Positions 21,393 through 31,351 of a stretch of 50,000 nt of DNA are shown one piece after another. The first letter of the stretch is position 1; every line of letters begins with the position of its first letter. This DNA is from Mesostigma viride (Eukaryota > Streptophyta > Mesostigmatophyceae > Mesostigmatales > Mesostigmataceae): assembly GCA_009746045.1 (NCBI GenBank), contig RPFO01000225.1:142501-192500 (forward strand). The letters run 5' to 3'. The position numbers were made by a program, and so were the translations under genes. The notes beneath the pieces were generated by a model. That model made no database searches. It was given only the letters and a program-made list of their open reading frames with translations, and was not told where the DNA came from.

Positions 21393-21753
21393 GCCCCAAG
21401 GACATTCCTAAAAAGGTAGGCAAACATGTCATGACCTACCCACAGCAGTTGATGGCTGACCTAGTGGTCCCAGCGCAGTTTGAAAATCGCATTCACTCCC
21501 TCTCTCTTGCTTGGACTGCTATGCAGGACAAGAGGAGGTGGAAGACCATTGTCCAGGCTCATACGCCCGCCCCTGTGGGCAAGCCCCCTCCCGGCCCCAA
21601 GCGGAAGGGGCACTTTGCTGAGTAGACTAGGTAGGGTTTTCTAGATTAGATTAGCTTAGAGTTAGATTAGTTCGGTTTCGCGGCTTTGCCCCCCCTCCAT
21701 TATCCACGGGAATATGTGCTACATGATCTCCCAATTACGGAGTCATGTTATAG
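21393..21753 (+). mobile_element. LINE-B copy, 5'-truncated (B4)
   Basis: Encodes the last ~75 residues of a LINE-B RT variant, ending at TAG 21623-21625, then the 3' untranslated region and a hairpin variant CTCCCAATTACGGAG. The tail is the very long (TTTAA)n tract at 21754. Its truncated 5' end is fused head to head to LINE-A copy A2. Confidence 0.88.
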
Positions 21754-22018
21754 TTTAATTTAATTTAATTTAATTTAATTTAATTTAATTTAATTTAATT
21801 TAATTTAATTTAATTTAATTTAATTTAATTTAATTTAATTTAATTTAATTTAATTTAATTTAATTTAATTTAATTTAATTTAATTTAATTTAATTTAATT
21901 TAATTTAATTTAATTTAATTTAATTTAATTTAATTTAATTTAATTTAATTTAATTTAATTTAATTTAATTTAATTTAATTTAATTTAATTTAATTTAATT
22001 TAATTTAATTTAATTTAA
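21754..22018. repeat. (TTTAA)53 perfect tract
   Basis: 265 bases, exactly 53 pentamers without an interruption. It is the tail of LINE-B copy B4 and is followed immediately by another LINE-B 3' end. Confidence 0.98.
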
Positions 22019-22190
22019 GAGGAAGGGGCGTTTTGCTGAGTAGAGTAGTTAGGATTTTATAGACTAGATAGCTTAGAGTTATAGGTTAGTTCGATTACGC
22101 GGCTTCCTCCACCTCCACCCCCATCAAGGAATATGTGCTACATGATCTCCCGGCCCAACGGAGGCATGTTATAATTTAATTTAAATTTAG
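22019..22190 (+). mobile_element. LINE-B 3' end only (B5)
   Basis: About 170 bases: the last few codons and stop of the LINE-B ORF2 (GGGGCGTTTTGCTGAGTAG), its 3' untranslated region, and a short TTTAA tail. It sits in or at the end of the B4 tail, consistent with a LINE-B copy inserting into a LINE-B tail. Confidence 0.85.
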
Positions 22191-22347
22191 TGCCCCAGCC
22201 AATGCGCACATTTGTTGGCAACAAAAAATCAACCATTTGTAGCTCCCTGAGTGTGTAGCTTTCTGAGCTATTTACTACATCATGGAAATGGCAAAACCTT
22301 GAACAGTTATTAATTTTCCCGCAAAACAGGTCTTTTTTTTACCGGAC
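22191..22347. other. Unassigned spacer
   Basis: About 150 bases of host or older repeat sequence that received the LINE-B copy B2. Nothing recognisable. Confidence 0.5.
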
Positions 22348-22358
22348 ATTGGGAATAC

Positions 22359-23266
22359 GCGTGCTGCAGCTCCGCTACGAACACAACGCCCCGATTCGCC
22401 ACCCTCGCACCGGCCAGGTTATGGACGCTCCTTCGGATACCATTGATGCTTTGGAGCCCAAGGATTGCCGTCTTGCATGTCTTATTTCGTGCTGCTCTGA
22501 ACTTGTCGAGCTGCCGGCGACACCCATCGCCAGGCCAGCCCCCGCGACCGACACTACCGTGCCGCTGCAGGACCTCGCACAGTCTTTTACGACCGTGCAG
22601 GGCGACATTAAGGTCCTGAAGGAGACGATGCTGGAGCTGAAGAAAGCCATGGCAGCCCCTGCCAAAACTACCACGTTTGCCGATGTCACCGGCAAGCAAT
22701 TGACCACCATCGTTCAACAGGCGGCCAAGTCTGCAGCTACCGCTGCGGTCACCCAGAATGAAGTGCAGCAACGCCAACGCAATATGGTAATCAAAGGCTT
22801 CCAGAAAGGCGCGGCAGCACAGGAGACAGCACACTCACTTGCCGAGGAGCTGCGCGGCCCAGCGTTTCTGGGGAAGCTGCAGCTCCAGAACCGTGTTGCC
22901 ATTGAACGTGCCATTCGGCTGCCAGGCCCTCTGGGCCTGGTCGTCGTCACCATGGCCTCCATGCACGACAAACGCCTCGTGCTGGGAGCACGTCGTCTGC
23001 TCCAACGCGGTGACTTCAGCCTCGACGAGGACTACACGACGGCTCAACTGAAGGCGAGGAGCGCGGTGTGGAACAGCACCATCGTCCAGGAGACCAAGAA
23101 GCAAGAGACCAAGGGTAAGCGCATTAAGTTGCGTCTGCTTCAGGATGGCTCCTTTGCAGCATTCTTTGATGGGCACAGGATTACAGGTGTTCCGATTAAC
23201 ACCCCCGGAGCGGAGTCTCGTCAGGCGTCTAGCCAGAAGGGTGCTGCCTCTGTTGGTAGACAGTAG
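22359..23266 (+). pseudogene. LINE-B ORF1, N-terminally truncated
   Basis: Uninterrupted from the element boundary to TAG 23264-23266. It lacks the N-terminal ~90 residues present in B1. The coiled coil (about 22590-22650), RRM-like domain (Arg-Gln-Arg-Asn-Met-Val-Ile-Lys) and C-terminal domain with Asp-Glu-Asp-Tyr-Thr are intact. It therefore shows the undamaged reading of the two positions frameshifted in B1. It has no start codon of its own within the element. Confidence 0.85.
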
Positions 23267-23340
23267 GTAGACAACCTTCCTCGTCGGCTCGCGGCTAACA
23301 GGCTTCGGGGACAGCCTCTAAATAGTCCCGTTCCACTACC

Positions 23341-26300
23341 ATGCATCGACCTAACAGTCGACTGAGACACATGGTGGTGCCGGTATCTCGGGCCAGAACG
23401 ACAGCTCTCAGCAGCAAGATTAGCAACACCCAACGCATGCTAGATTTCCTACGCCTCTGCGTTGCGCAAGCATCCCCGAATACCCAGAGCAGGCGGCAGG
23501 CTCGCATCCTACGCCTGCAGGACAAAATAAATGCGATGAAAAGCACTATTTCCACCGCTTCCCTTCCCCCCTCCGTTCCACCCCCACCTCCATTCCCCGC
23601 CGCACCCACCCCCATCACCCATCGTCGTCCTCCCCTGGTGGGCCAGCAGGCATCCTTGGCCCTTGCCACTTTTAACACCCGCACATTGCTAGATGACGAC
23701 CATAGCTGCCGGATCGAGGAGCTAGTCGCATTTTGCATTGAGCATCGTGTATCTATATTAGGCGTCCAGGAACACCGCCGCACGGTGCCACTTGGCCTGG
23801 TGAGCACTGCTCGCTTGGCGGGTGGCTGGCGGTTTTACTTCGCTGGCAGCGGTACGTCTGGCCAAGGTGGTGTTGGTCTTTTGTGTTCGCCGCTGGCAGT
23901 TGCTAGCCTCAGCACGCTTAAGTTTCTAACCCCACGCCTTATGGTAGCACATTTCACCTCTGTCGAGGGGCGGTCTAAACACCACCTCACGGTGGGGGTG
24001 GGCTACGCACCCCACAGTGGTCTACCTGATTCGGCCCGTGAGGAGTTCTTCGAATCTTTGCATGACCTTGAGAGGGTCACTCCGGCCCGCCACTTTTTGG
24101 TTATGCTGCTCGACGCCAATGCCACGCTCCCCGTGGGCACTGCTGGCAGTCGCTTTGCGCCTGCTGACACGGAAGCTAACGCCAATACTCCCCTTTTCTC
24201 TGCCTTTTTGCGGGATAGCGGGATGGTTGCTGTCAACTGTCAATTCCAACGTCCCTCACAGGACTTGGTCACTTTTCGTGGCCCTAACGGCCGTCAGGCC
24301 TGTCTGGACTATGTGGTGGTACGGCAGCCCAGGTGTACCTCGGTTCTGGACGCCCGAGTGTTTGACACGCCCACGGTGTGCTCTGATCACCGGTTGGTGC
24401 GCGCGACCCTTCGGCTCCGGTTCCACGTCCCCACGCGCCGCGCCACAGTGGTCCGCCCTGACTGGTCTGCTCTACGTCCGGTCAAGGGAGATCCTGAGGA
24501 CTGGACGGACGCCGAGCACGAGCGGAACTGGTGCCGACGGAAGTACCTGTCGGCACTGGACGCCCGGGCGGACGTCGACAAGCTGGACAATGGTGCCCCC
24601 AACGCAGCCGTTTTTGCGGGCTTTGCGGCCCGTGCCCCGTTGCTGGCGGCCCGGCACCTGCCGGTCATGCCCCGCCGCCGCCCCGGCCCGCTCTACCGCC
24701 AGGACCCCAAGGTCTTGGCCGCCCGGCACCGCCTCAAGCGTAACCGGGACCCGCTGCAGAAACCATCGCTCAAGGCCGCCCTTGTGGAGGCCTACGCGCA
24801 CGCTCAGGACGCGGAGGCGGCCCAGTGCATCGCGGATGCCAAGGCCTGCCAGGCCCGCAACCAGGGCAAGGACATGTGGTACCACCTCGACCGGCTCGGC
24901 GGCCGGCGGCAGCGCACCCCGGTGGAGCATACGGGGGACGGCACGGCGCCGGTAAGCCTTGACCGCTGGTTGGCCCACAATGTTTCCTTGACCGGTGGGG
25001 CTCGCGCCCCCCCCCGCCGCTGCACCCCGAGACGGCCGCCCGCCTCGGGGTCGCCGGACCCCCGCCGCCACCGGCGCCCCCCTCCTCGGCCGCGGACTAC
25101 CAAGTCCCCGCCTTGCAGGAGGGCCGCCTTGCCACTGACGACGTTGTCCCCCCTTCACTTTGGAGGAATTGGACGGCGCCCTTGCTCGCCTGCGGTACGA
25201 TGCAGCGGTCGGTGCCGACCACCTTTCTGCTGAGCTGCTGAAGACCCCTGATCTGGCGGTTAGGGATCTTCTGCTGGCGTTCTGCAACCGTGTCCTGCTC
25301 TCTGACGAGCCTCCGCCTGCTGAGTGGCAGACGGCCATCCGCGTCATGCTGTACAAGAAGGGCTCTGCTGCTGACCCCGGCAACTACCGGGGTGTCTGCC
25401 TCCAGAGCGCCGCGCTGAAGGTCTTCATGCGCATGATGCTGCACAGGCTCCGCGCCGCGCTGGACCCACACCTGGGTGAGTCTCAGATGGGTTTCCGTAG
25501 TGGTCGTAACACTGTCATGGCTGTGTTTGTCGCGCGCCGGTTGATGGAGGAGGTGCGTCGACTTCCCCCTGACAGTTTGCCGCTGGTCTTCATTTTTGTT
25601 GACTATATCAAGGCCTTTGACACGGTTCTCTGGGAGGCTCTTTGGGCCATCCTAGCTCTGGACCGCGTGCCACCAGCGTTTATTGCTGCCATTCGCCGAC
25701 TGTATGAGGGCTCACAGGCAGTAGTGCGGACTGCGGAGGGCACCACTCCACCATTCCCCCTTCACCACGGGGTGTGGCAAGGTTGTGTCCTGTCCCCATA
25801 CCTGTTCATTATTGTCGTGGATCACGTCATGCGCCGGGCACGTGCGCGCTTTACTGCTCTTAAGGGGTTCGAGCCAGGCTTGGACATCCTTAACGTGAAA
25901 GAGCACGGCGGGGTTAGACCTGGTTACCGCCTTGCCGACCTGATTTATGCGGATGATACCACCCTCATCGAGAGCCCCGAGCACATTCAGACCTGGCTGG
26001 ACTGCCTGGGCCTGGAGGCGCGGGCGGTGGGGTTGGAGATTAGTGTCAAGACTGAGGCGATGGTGATAGGGGCCTCCAGTAAACCACCGCTGCCGCGCCT
26101 GCTCGACGGGACGGAGGTCCCGTTCCGCGACCGCTTCAAGCTGTTGGGGAGCTGGCTTCCTGACACCGACGACGATGTGGACACCCGCATCGCCCTCGCC
26201 TGGGCCAAGCTCCGTTCGCTCACACCTTACTGGCGCTCGAAGGGCCTGGACGGGCACCGCAAACGCATGCTCTTCAAGGTCCTCGTCCTCACGGTGCTCA

Positions 26301-26809
26301 CGTATGGCGCCGAGGCGTGGACCCTCCCACCCAAACTGGCAGCTCGGCTCGACGGCACAGTTTACAGGATGCTCCGGCAGGTCCTTAACGTAGGTTTTTC
26401 CGAGCGTCCGTCATCAGAGTCTTTGTATCATGGCATGCCTCGTGTTTCGGACGAGATTAGGCAGCGTAGGATAGCATTTGTAGGACACCTTGCCCGCACT
26501 AGCCAGGTCGACACCACCCTTGGTCTGGCCGGCCCCCAGCGGCTTGGCCAGCCAGGGCGGCATATTCTGACCTGGCCTGGCCCCGCGGACATTCCCAAAA
26601 GGGTAGGGAAACCTGTCACCAACTACGTTCAGATGTTGCTGGACGACCTAGTGGTCCCAGCCCAGTTTGAGCACCGCATACACTCTCTCTCCCGTCTTTG
26701 GACTGTCATGCAGGACAAGACGCGGTGGAAGAAGATTGTCAAGGCGCACACGCCCGACCCTGTGGGCAAGCCACCTCCCCCCAAGCGGAGGAGGCGTTTT
26801 GATGAGTAG
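23341..26809 (+). CDS. LINE-B ORF2: endonuclease-reverse transcriptase (frameshifted)
   Basis: Same layout as in B1. Residues 45-70 form a basic, helix-prone stretch, then a proline linker. The endonuclease starts at Phe-Asn-Thr-Arg-Thr-Leu (111-116), with Gln-Glu-His at 143-145 and intact Asp-Ala-Asn and Ser-Asp-His motifs. The first frame covers EN and linker. At the C9 run (25007-25015) a -1 step is needed, as in B1. A private one-base deletion near 25152 (GTCCCCCCTTC against GTCCACCCCTTC in B1) shifts again. RT with Tyr-Ala-Asp-Asp and the C-terminal region are open to TAG 26807-26809. Confidence 0.88.
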
Positions 26810-26951
26810 TGTAGTTAGGATTTTCTAGATAGCCTAGCGTTAGTATAGTTCGACCACGCGGCTTCCTCCACCCCATCCATCATGGAATATGTGCTACATG
26901 ACCTCCCCACGGAGGCATGTTATAATTTAATTTAATTTTAATTGGGAATAC

Positions 26952-27077
26952 ACATATCTTAAAACACTTCAGATAAGGTCACTTGTAAAATCAAGTGAAA
27001 ATTAGGCTAACAGGGGGACAGCAGTGGTCCAAGTCCCAGGTCATTCCGACAAGTCTAGCTCAAGTTATAAGGTTTTG
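26952..27077. other. Unassigned spacer carrying the left TSD of LINE-A copy A3
   Basis: About 120 bases of non-repeat sequence between LINE-B copy B2 and LINE-A copy A3. Its last nine bases, AAGGTTTTG, are repeated at 31082-31090. Confidence 0.6.
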
Positions 27078-27520
27078 ATGATGGACAAGGCCAAGTGGGC
27101 CCAGGTCATAGAGGACAACGAGCCCCCCCCCGTGGGGAAGCGCCCGCGTGTGCAAACCCGCGGGAGGCACGCCCGACAGCTCCCCTAGGGTAGAGTTGAT
27201 GTTGATAGCTTTTAGATAGACGTAGTACCGTAGTGGTCAAAATCACTTTGCGTCTAATTGTTTGCGAATTGACCTCGCAAACTGCTATTAATGGGCTTGA
27301 TTTTGGGTCGCAAAGTTCAAATGTTACCGCGCCGCGCCTGCGCCGCGCCGCACAGCCCCAAGCCCAGCGAACGGCCTTTCGCGCCACAATTTTTCGCGCC
27401 TTTTGTTACTGTCACTGCGAAAGCCAAAGGCTTGTGCAGAATGCACGGTGTCTTGGCAGAAGAGCCGCGGGGCGTCAGGCAGGCCAGCAGGCAGTCAAGC
27501 CAGGTATCCTACACCATTAT

Positions 27521-27574
27521 TAATTATCAACATCACTCCGTTGGGAGTAGATGTAGCACATAGCCCTGAGAGGA
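27521..27574 (-). mobile_element. 54-bp family C 3'-end insertion (C4)
   Basis: A minimal dead-on-arrival insertion: only the last ~50 bases of family C (TAGATGTAGCACATAGCCCT block and the CTCC/GGGAG hairpin) plus a few tail bases. It is flanked by the 11-bp TSD TACACCATTAT at 27510-27520 and 27575-27585. Confidence 0.85.
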
Positions 27575-28084
27575 TACACCATTATCCTAAGCAGACGACA
27601 CCACCCTCTTTGAGGACACTGAGCACGTGCAGACATGGCTTGACTGCCTGGCTCTCGAGGCCCGTGCAGTGGGGCTTGAGGTCAGCAAGAAGACAGAGGC
27701 CCTGGCGGTTGGGCTCACCACCTCAGCGCCGCCCCTCTATCTCCTAGATGGCTCTCGAGTCCTGTATCGGGACCGCGTTAAGCTGCTGGGCAGCCTGCTC
27801 CCTAGCTGCGAGGTGGATGTGGACCACCGCATCTCCCTCGCCTGGCACGCTTTACGCCAGTACCGGGCCCTATGGCGCAAGCCCCTGGGCAAGATCGAGA
27901 AACAGGACCTGTTCAAGGTCCTCGTCCTTCCTGTTCTCACGTATGGCGCCGAGACGTGGACCCTCACCGCCGACCTGGCCCGCAAGCTGGACGGCGCGGT
28001 CACCAGCATGCTGCGTTCCATTTTTAGAGTAGGATATGCTGCTCATGTCCGCAATGAGGACCTGTACCAGGGCATGCCCTATAT

Positions 28085-30092
28085 TGAATTGAATTGAATT
28101 GAATTGTAACATAACTCCGTTGGGAGTATATGTAGCACATAGCCCTTGAGAGGGGGCATATGGCCTATCATACATCCTAAGCTACTTCCTGCAAGGGTGG
28201 GGATGTAAAGGACCCTTGCTCTAGGTGCACCAGGGCACTTGCATCCCCATGATCTTCAAGCTATGCCCAGCGAAGGGGGAGCCTGTCGTGGGGGGGAAGA
28301 TCAGCAGAGCTATACAAAAAGGCTAGGGCATGGCGTCTCAGCAGAGAGTTACTCCCTGCATGGGCACAACATAGCTAAATAAAGCTAGGCATCATCTGGA
28401 GTGTGGCACATCATAGGCACACATGTACATGATTAAATAAAGCGTGTGGCTTAGCTAGGATAGTGCCTCTAGGAGGCGTACATGTACATGGCCACGGTCT
28501 ATCTATTCTACACTACTACTGCTGTATTCCCCTAAGCTGGGGCGTCTGGAGTCGTTGGGGCCGCGGGGGTCGCCTGCCAGGGCTTGTGGCCGACGTAGAT
28601 GGCCGCCCCCTTCCAGTACACCGGCTGCCCCGCCTTGGTCTTCCGGAGCTGGAGGTAGGTGGGCCATAGCTCCCGTCGCCGTTGTTGCTGCGCCAGGGTC
28701 AAGTCGTCGTCAAGGGTGAAGAGAGTCTTCTCGAGCCGCTTGCGGCGTCGGAGAAAAGAAATCTTGTCCGCCGGGGTCTTAAAGGTGAGAAGGAGCGGGG
28801 GCGGCCCTGCCTTACCCCGCGCGCGGGGAAGGCGGTGGGCGACCAGGTCGATCTCACCAGTAAGGCCCATGCGACTAAGAATTTCTCTCTCAAACGCACG
28901 TGCAAGCTTCTCGGAATTCTCACCTTCCTCCATGTCGAGGTTCTTGACAATGACGTTAAGGCTGCGCTTGGCAAGCTCGGCCTCCTCGCGGAGGTCAAGC
29001 GTCTGCCGCTGGAGCTGGGCGGCGACGGCGGAGGTGGTGGAGGTGGTGTGCTGCTTAAGCATGTCCGCCCAGGTCGTGATGGGAGGAGCATCGCCGGCCA
29101 GGCCAGCAGAGGTTGGCTTGGCGGCAATGTCCTTCACCGCCTGGGCGGTGAGGCCCGCGGTGTTCTGCAGGACCTCGATAGCGATGGCATTATCCTTAAG
29201 ACGTTGGTCAATGTCGCGGAGCTGGGCGGTGATGGAGTCGGTGGAGGCGGAGGGGGGGGGGTGGAGGCGAGGAGGGTGGCGGTGGCGGTGGGGATGGTGG
29301 GGAGCTCAGCAGCCAGCGTGCGACCCACAGCTGCCACATCTGCAGCTAGGGGCGTCACGTGCTGTGAGATGGTTTCTTGGAGGTGGAGGAGGAAGGTGGA
29401 TTCGGTCAAGGGGGAGGGGGTCCAGAGGTCCGTGACAGAGCGGTCAAGGATGGAAAAGAGGGCGGCGAGCTGAAGACGGGGGCGAGACCAGCGGGCCAGG
29501 TTCTCAGGTCGGTGAGTAAACCGGCCGTCAGGTCCAGGGCGGAGGCGGTAATGGCTGTGAAGGCGCTGGCACAGGTCGAGAATGGAGGCGTATGACCCAT
29601 AAAACACGAGCTCCAGTATCTTGATGGGTGGCATGTCGAAAAAGCCGGGTCTGGCACCGTCGAAGGTGGAAAATAACCCGTCAACGTCAAAGTCGCGCTC
29701 AGACCAGCTTGGTTCGGTTGGGCGGCTGCGTTTTGGCTCGGGCGAGGCTGAGGGCGAGGCAGGAAGCCCGGGAGGGTGCTGGGCGACAACCAGTGCGCGA
29801 CTAGGGTCACCACCGCCTTCCGGCCCTGATGGCGAAGCTGCAGCCGGAGCTGCAGACGTATTTTCATTGCCGAGCGCAGCCGTCAGGCTGCGTTGCGTCG
29901 ATGGGCGTTTGCTCATCGTATATTGCGTAATAGCGTCGGAAAATTATATCAGCATGTGCGTCGTAGAAAGACGCGTCGATTGTGATATTCACGGCTAAAT
30001 TCGGTGCTCAAACGTGAAAGTTATGAGCTCCGCCGTCAGCCATGGCTACCTCGTGGCTCGTGGAGCAAGGAATCTCGTGGCTCGTGGTTCGT
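28085..30092 (-). mobile_element. Complete family C ORF1-only retroelement (C3)
   Basis: 2,008 bases with TSD GCCCTATAT at 28076-28084 and 30093-30101, interrupting LINE-A ORF2 exactly. On its own strand it has a 5' end of CCACGAG units, a 5' untranslated region (30092-29917), ORF1, and about 450 bases of 3' untranslated region. A terminal CTCC-CAAC-GGAG hairpin and a (CAATT)n tail follow. No endonuclease or RT sequence is present, and the termini show that this is its full length. Confidence 0.93.
28532..29916 (-). pseudogene. Family C ORF1 protein, one frameshift
   Basis: Begins at ATG 29916 (Met-Ser-Lys-Arg-Pro-Ser), the intact version of the start lost in C2. It runs through the N-terminal domain to a C-run near 29250-29262, where an indel shifts the frame. 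The coiled coil, RRM-like domain and basic C-terminal domain continue in the next frame to the stop at 28532-28534. About 460 residues if joined. The break is at a different place from that in C2, so the ancestral ORF was probably continuous. Expected role: an RNA-binding chaperone for the element's own transcript. Confidence 0.82.
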
Positions 30093-31065
30093 GCCCTATA
30101 TCACCAGCACAATTAAGCAACGCCGCCTGCAGCTAGTAGGGCACCTAGCTCGCACCAACCAGGTAGACACCTCACGTGGCCCCCCCGCAGGACTGCGACC
30201 AGCCCAGCCTGGCCGGCACCTCCTGACGTGGGCTGGGCCCAGTGATGTTAGACGCCGCAAGGCCCGCACCTTCAAAGAACAGCTCGTCGAGGACCTGGGG
30301 GGCCTAGGCCTCTCCGTGATTTGGAAGAAGATGATGGACAAGGCCAAGTGGGCCCAGGTCATAGAGGACAACGAGCCCCCCCCAGTGGGGAAGCGCCCAC
30401 GTGTGCAATCCCACGGGAGGCACGCTAGATAGCTCCCCTAGGGCAGCGTGCTGCTGCCTAGATAGATGTGGTAGTTAGAATGTTGTTAGATAGATGTAGT
30501 ATGTAGCCAATGTAGATAGATTAGACCGGTAGGAATATGTGCACCCATCCATCCATCCATCGGGGTTAATGCTCCGTGACTCCCCAACGGGAGCACGAGT
30601 CTAATTAATTAATTAATTAATTATCCTAAGGGCTAATTAATGCTCCGTGGCTCCTCACTAATGATGGTATCGCGTTACCCGGCAGCGAGACAACCGCTAT
30701 GATTATTGGTACAGCAGTGCTACCCAATTGATCAATCAAATCACTCAGGTGGCCGGTACTTGGGTTACATGAGTGGAGAGGGGGCAAAGGGATATGAAGT
30801 TGGTGAGACCCAAGCCAAGCCACTGACCACAAGCCGATGGGCTCGCAAACCTAAAACTTTGCCTGCATTTTTGGTCGCAAACTATAAATTCCACCCAGTT
30901 TTGGGGTCGCAAAGTAATTAGACGCAAAGTGATTTTGACCACTACGGTAGGTAGCTGTTGTAGATAGATTAGACCCGGCCGGTAGGACTGTTTGCACCCA
31001 ATACCCATCCATCCATCCATTGGGGTTAATGCTCCGTGACTCCCCGACGGGAGCACGAGTCTAAT

Positions 31066-31351
31066 AAAGAGTCTAAGTAACAAGGTTTTGCGTGCTAAAA
31101 CCTGAACATACGCTAAATGAGGTTTTTCTGTGTATAAGGCCACCTAGACATGATGTTTTCCATCCAAGAAGCCAAAAAACATGCCCAACTCGATCACACA
31201 ACATAAGAAAAGGCTAGGCACCTCATCTGCCCTCCCCTGCCCTCAGCATGGCCAGCCTTGCCAGCGTGGGCATAGCAACACCATCGCTAGGCATACACGC
31301 ACCAAGAGAGCATACACTATGCTCAGCCCAAGGTTACCATGTAAATTTATG
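31066..31351. other. Unassigned spacer
   Basis: Non-repetitive sequence to the right of the nested elements. It holds the right TSD of LINE-A copy A3 (31082-31090). No gene seen. Confidence 0.5.

Larger units (their letters stand above)
22359..26940 (+). mobile_element. LINE-B copy, 5'-truncated within ORF1 (B2)
   Basis: 4.58 kb, flanked by a perfect 11-bp TSD, ATTGGGAATAC, at 22348-22358 and 26941-26951. It starts inside ORF1, so the 5' untranslated region and ORF1 N-terminus are missing. It keeps ORF2, the 3' untranslated region, the hairpin CCTCCCCACGGAGG (26902-26915) and the TTTAA tail. The perfect TSD and few private lesions suggest a recent insertion. Confidence 0.95.
27592..30619 (+). 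mobile_element. LINE-A copy A4, 5'-truncated, split by family C
   Basis: Two pieces, 27592-28084 and 30093-30619, together encode the RT from just after the first Ala of Tyr-Ala-Asp-Asp to the end of ORF2, then the 3' untranslated region, hairpin CTCCCCAACGGGAG (30580-30593) and (TTAA)n tail. The TSD ATTATCCTAAG is at 27581-27591 and 30620-30630. ORF2 is open on both sides of the family C insertion. The stop codon TAG is at 30430-30432. Confidence 0.92.
27228..30947. mobile_element. DNA transposon with 32-bp TIRs and TA TSD
   Basis: Perfect inverted repeats at 27228-27259 and 30916-30947, beginning CCGTAGTGGTCAAAATCACT, are flanked by TA on both sides. The interrupted LINE-A 3' region lines up across them. 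Subterminal TTTGCGA / TCGCAAA motifs occur several times inside both ends. The element's own DNA is about 650 bases (27228-27591 and 30631-30947). The rest is inserted LINE-A and family C. No transposase remains. The TA duplication fits Tc1/mariner-like or similar families, but I cannot assign one. Confidence 0.85.
27078..31065 (+). mobile_element. LINE-A copy A3, outer layer of a four-level nest
   Basis: Only ~270 bases belong to this copy: 27078-27227 (end of ORF2 and start of the 3' untranslated region) and 30948-31065 (rest of that region, hairpin variant CTCCCCGACGGGAG, short tail). Everything between is a TIR element with further insertions. The TSD AAGGTTTTG lies at 27069-27077 and 31082-31090. 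Looser similarity extends it to about 15 bases, as expected for an old insertion. Confidence 0.85.

Noticed and set aside
15392-26940. B1 and B2 as one tandem duplication of host genes
   Set aside because: Each has its own TSD, tail and different 5' truncation, so they are independent retrotransposition events.
27510-27585. Direct repeat TACACCATTAT as an attachment site
   Set aside because: It is fully explained as the TSD of a 54-bp family C insertion.
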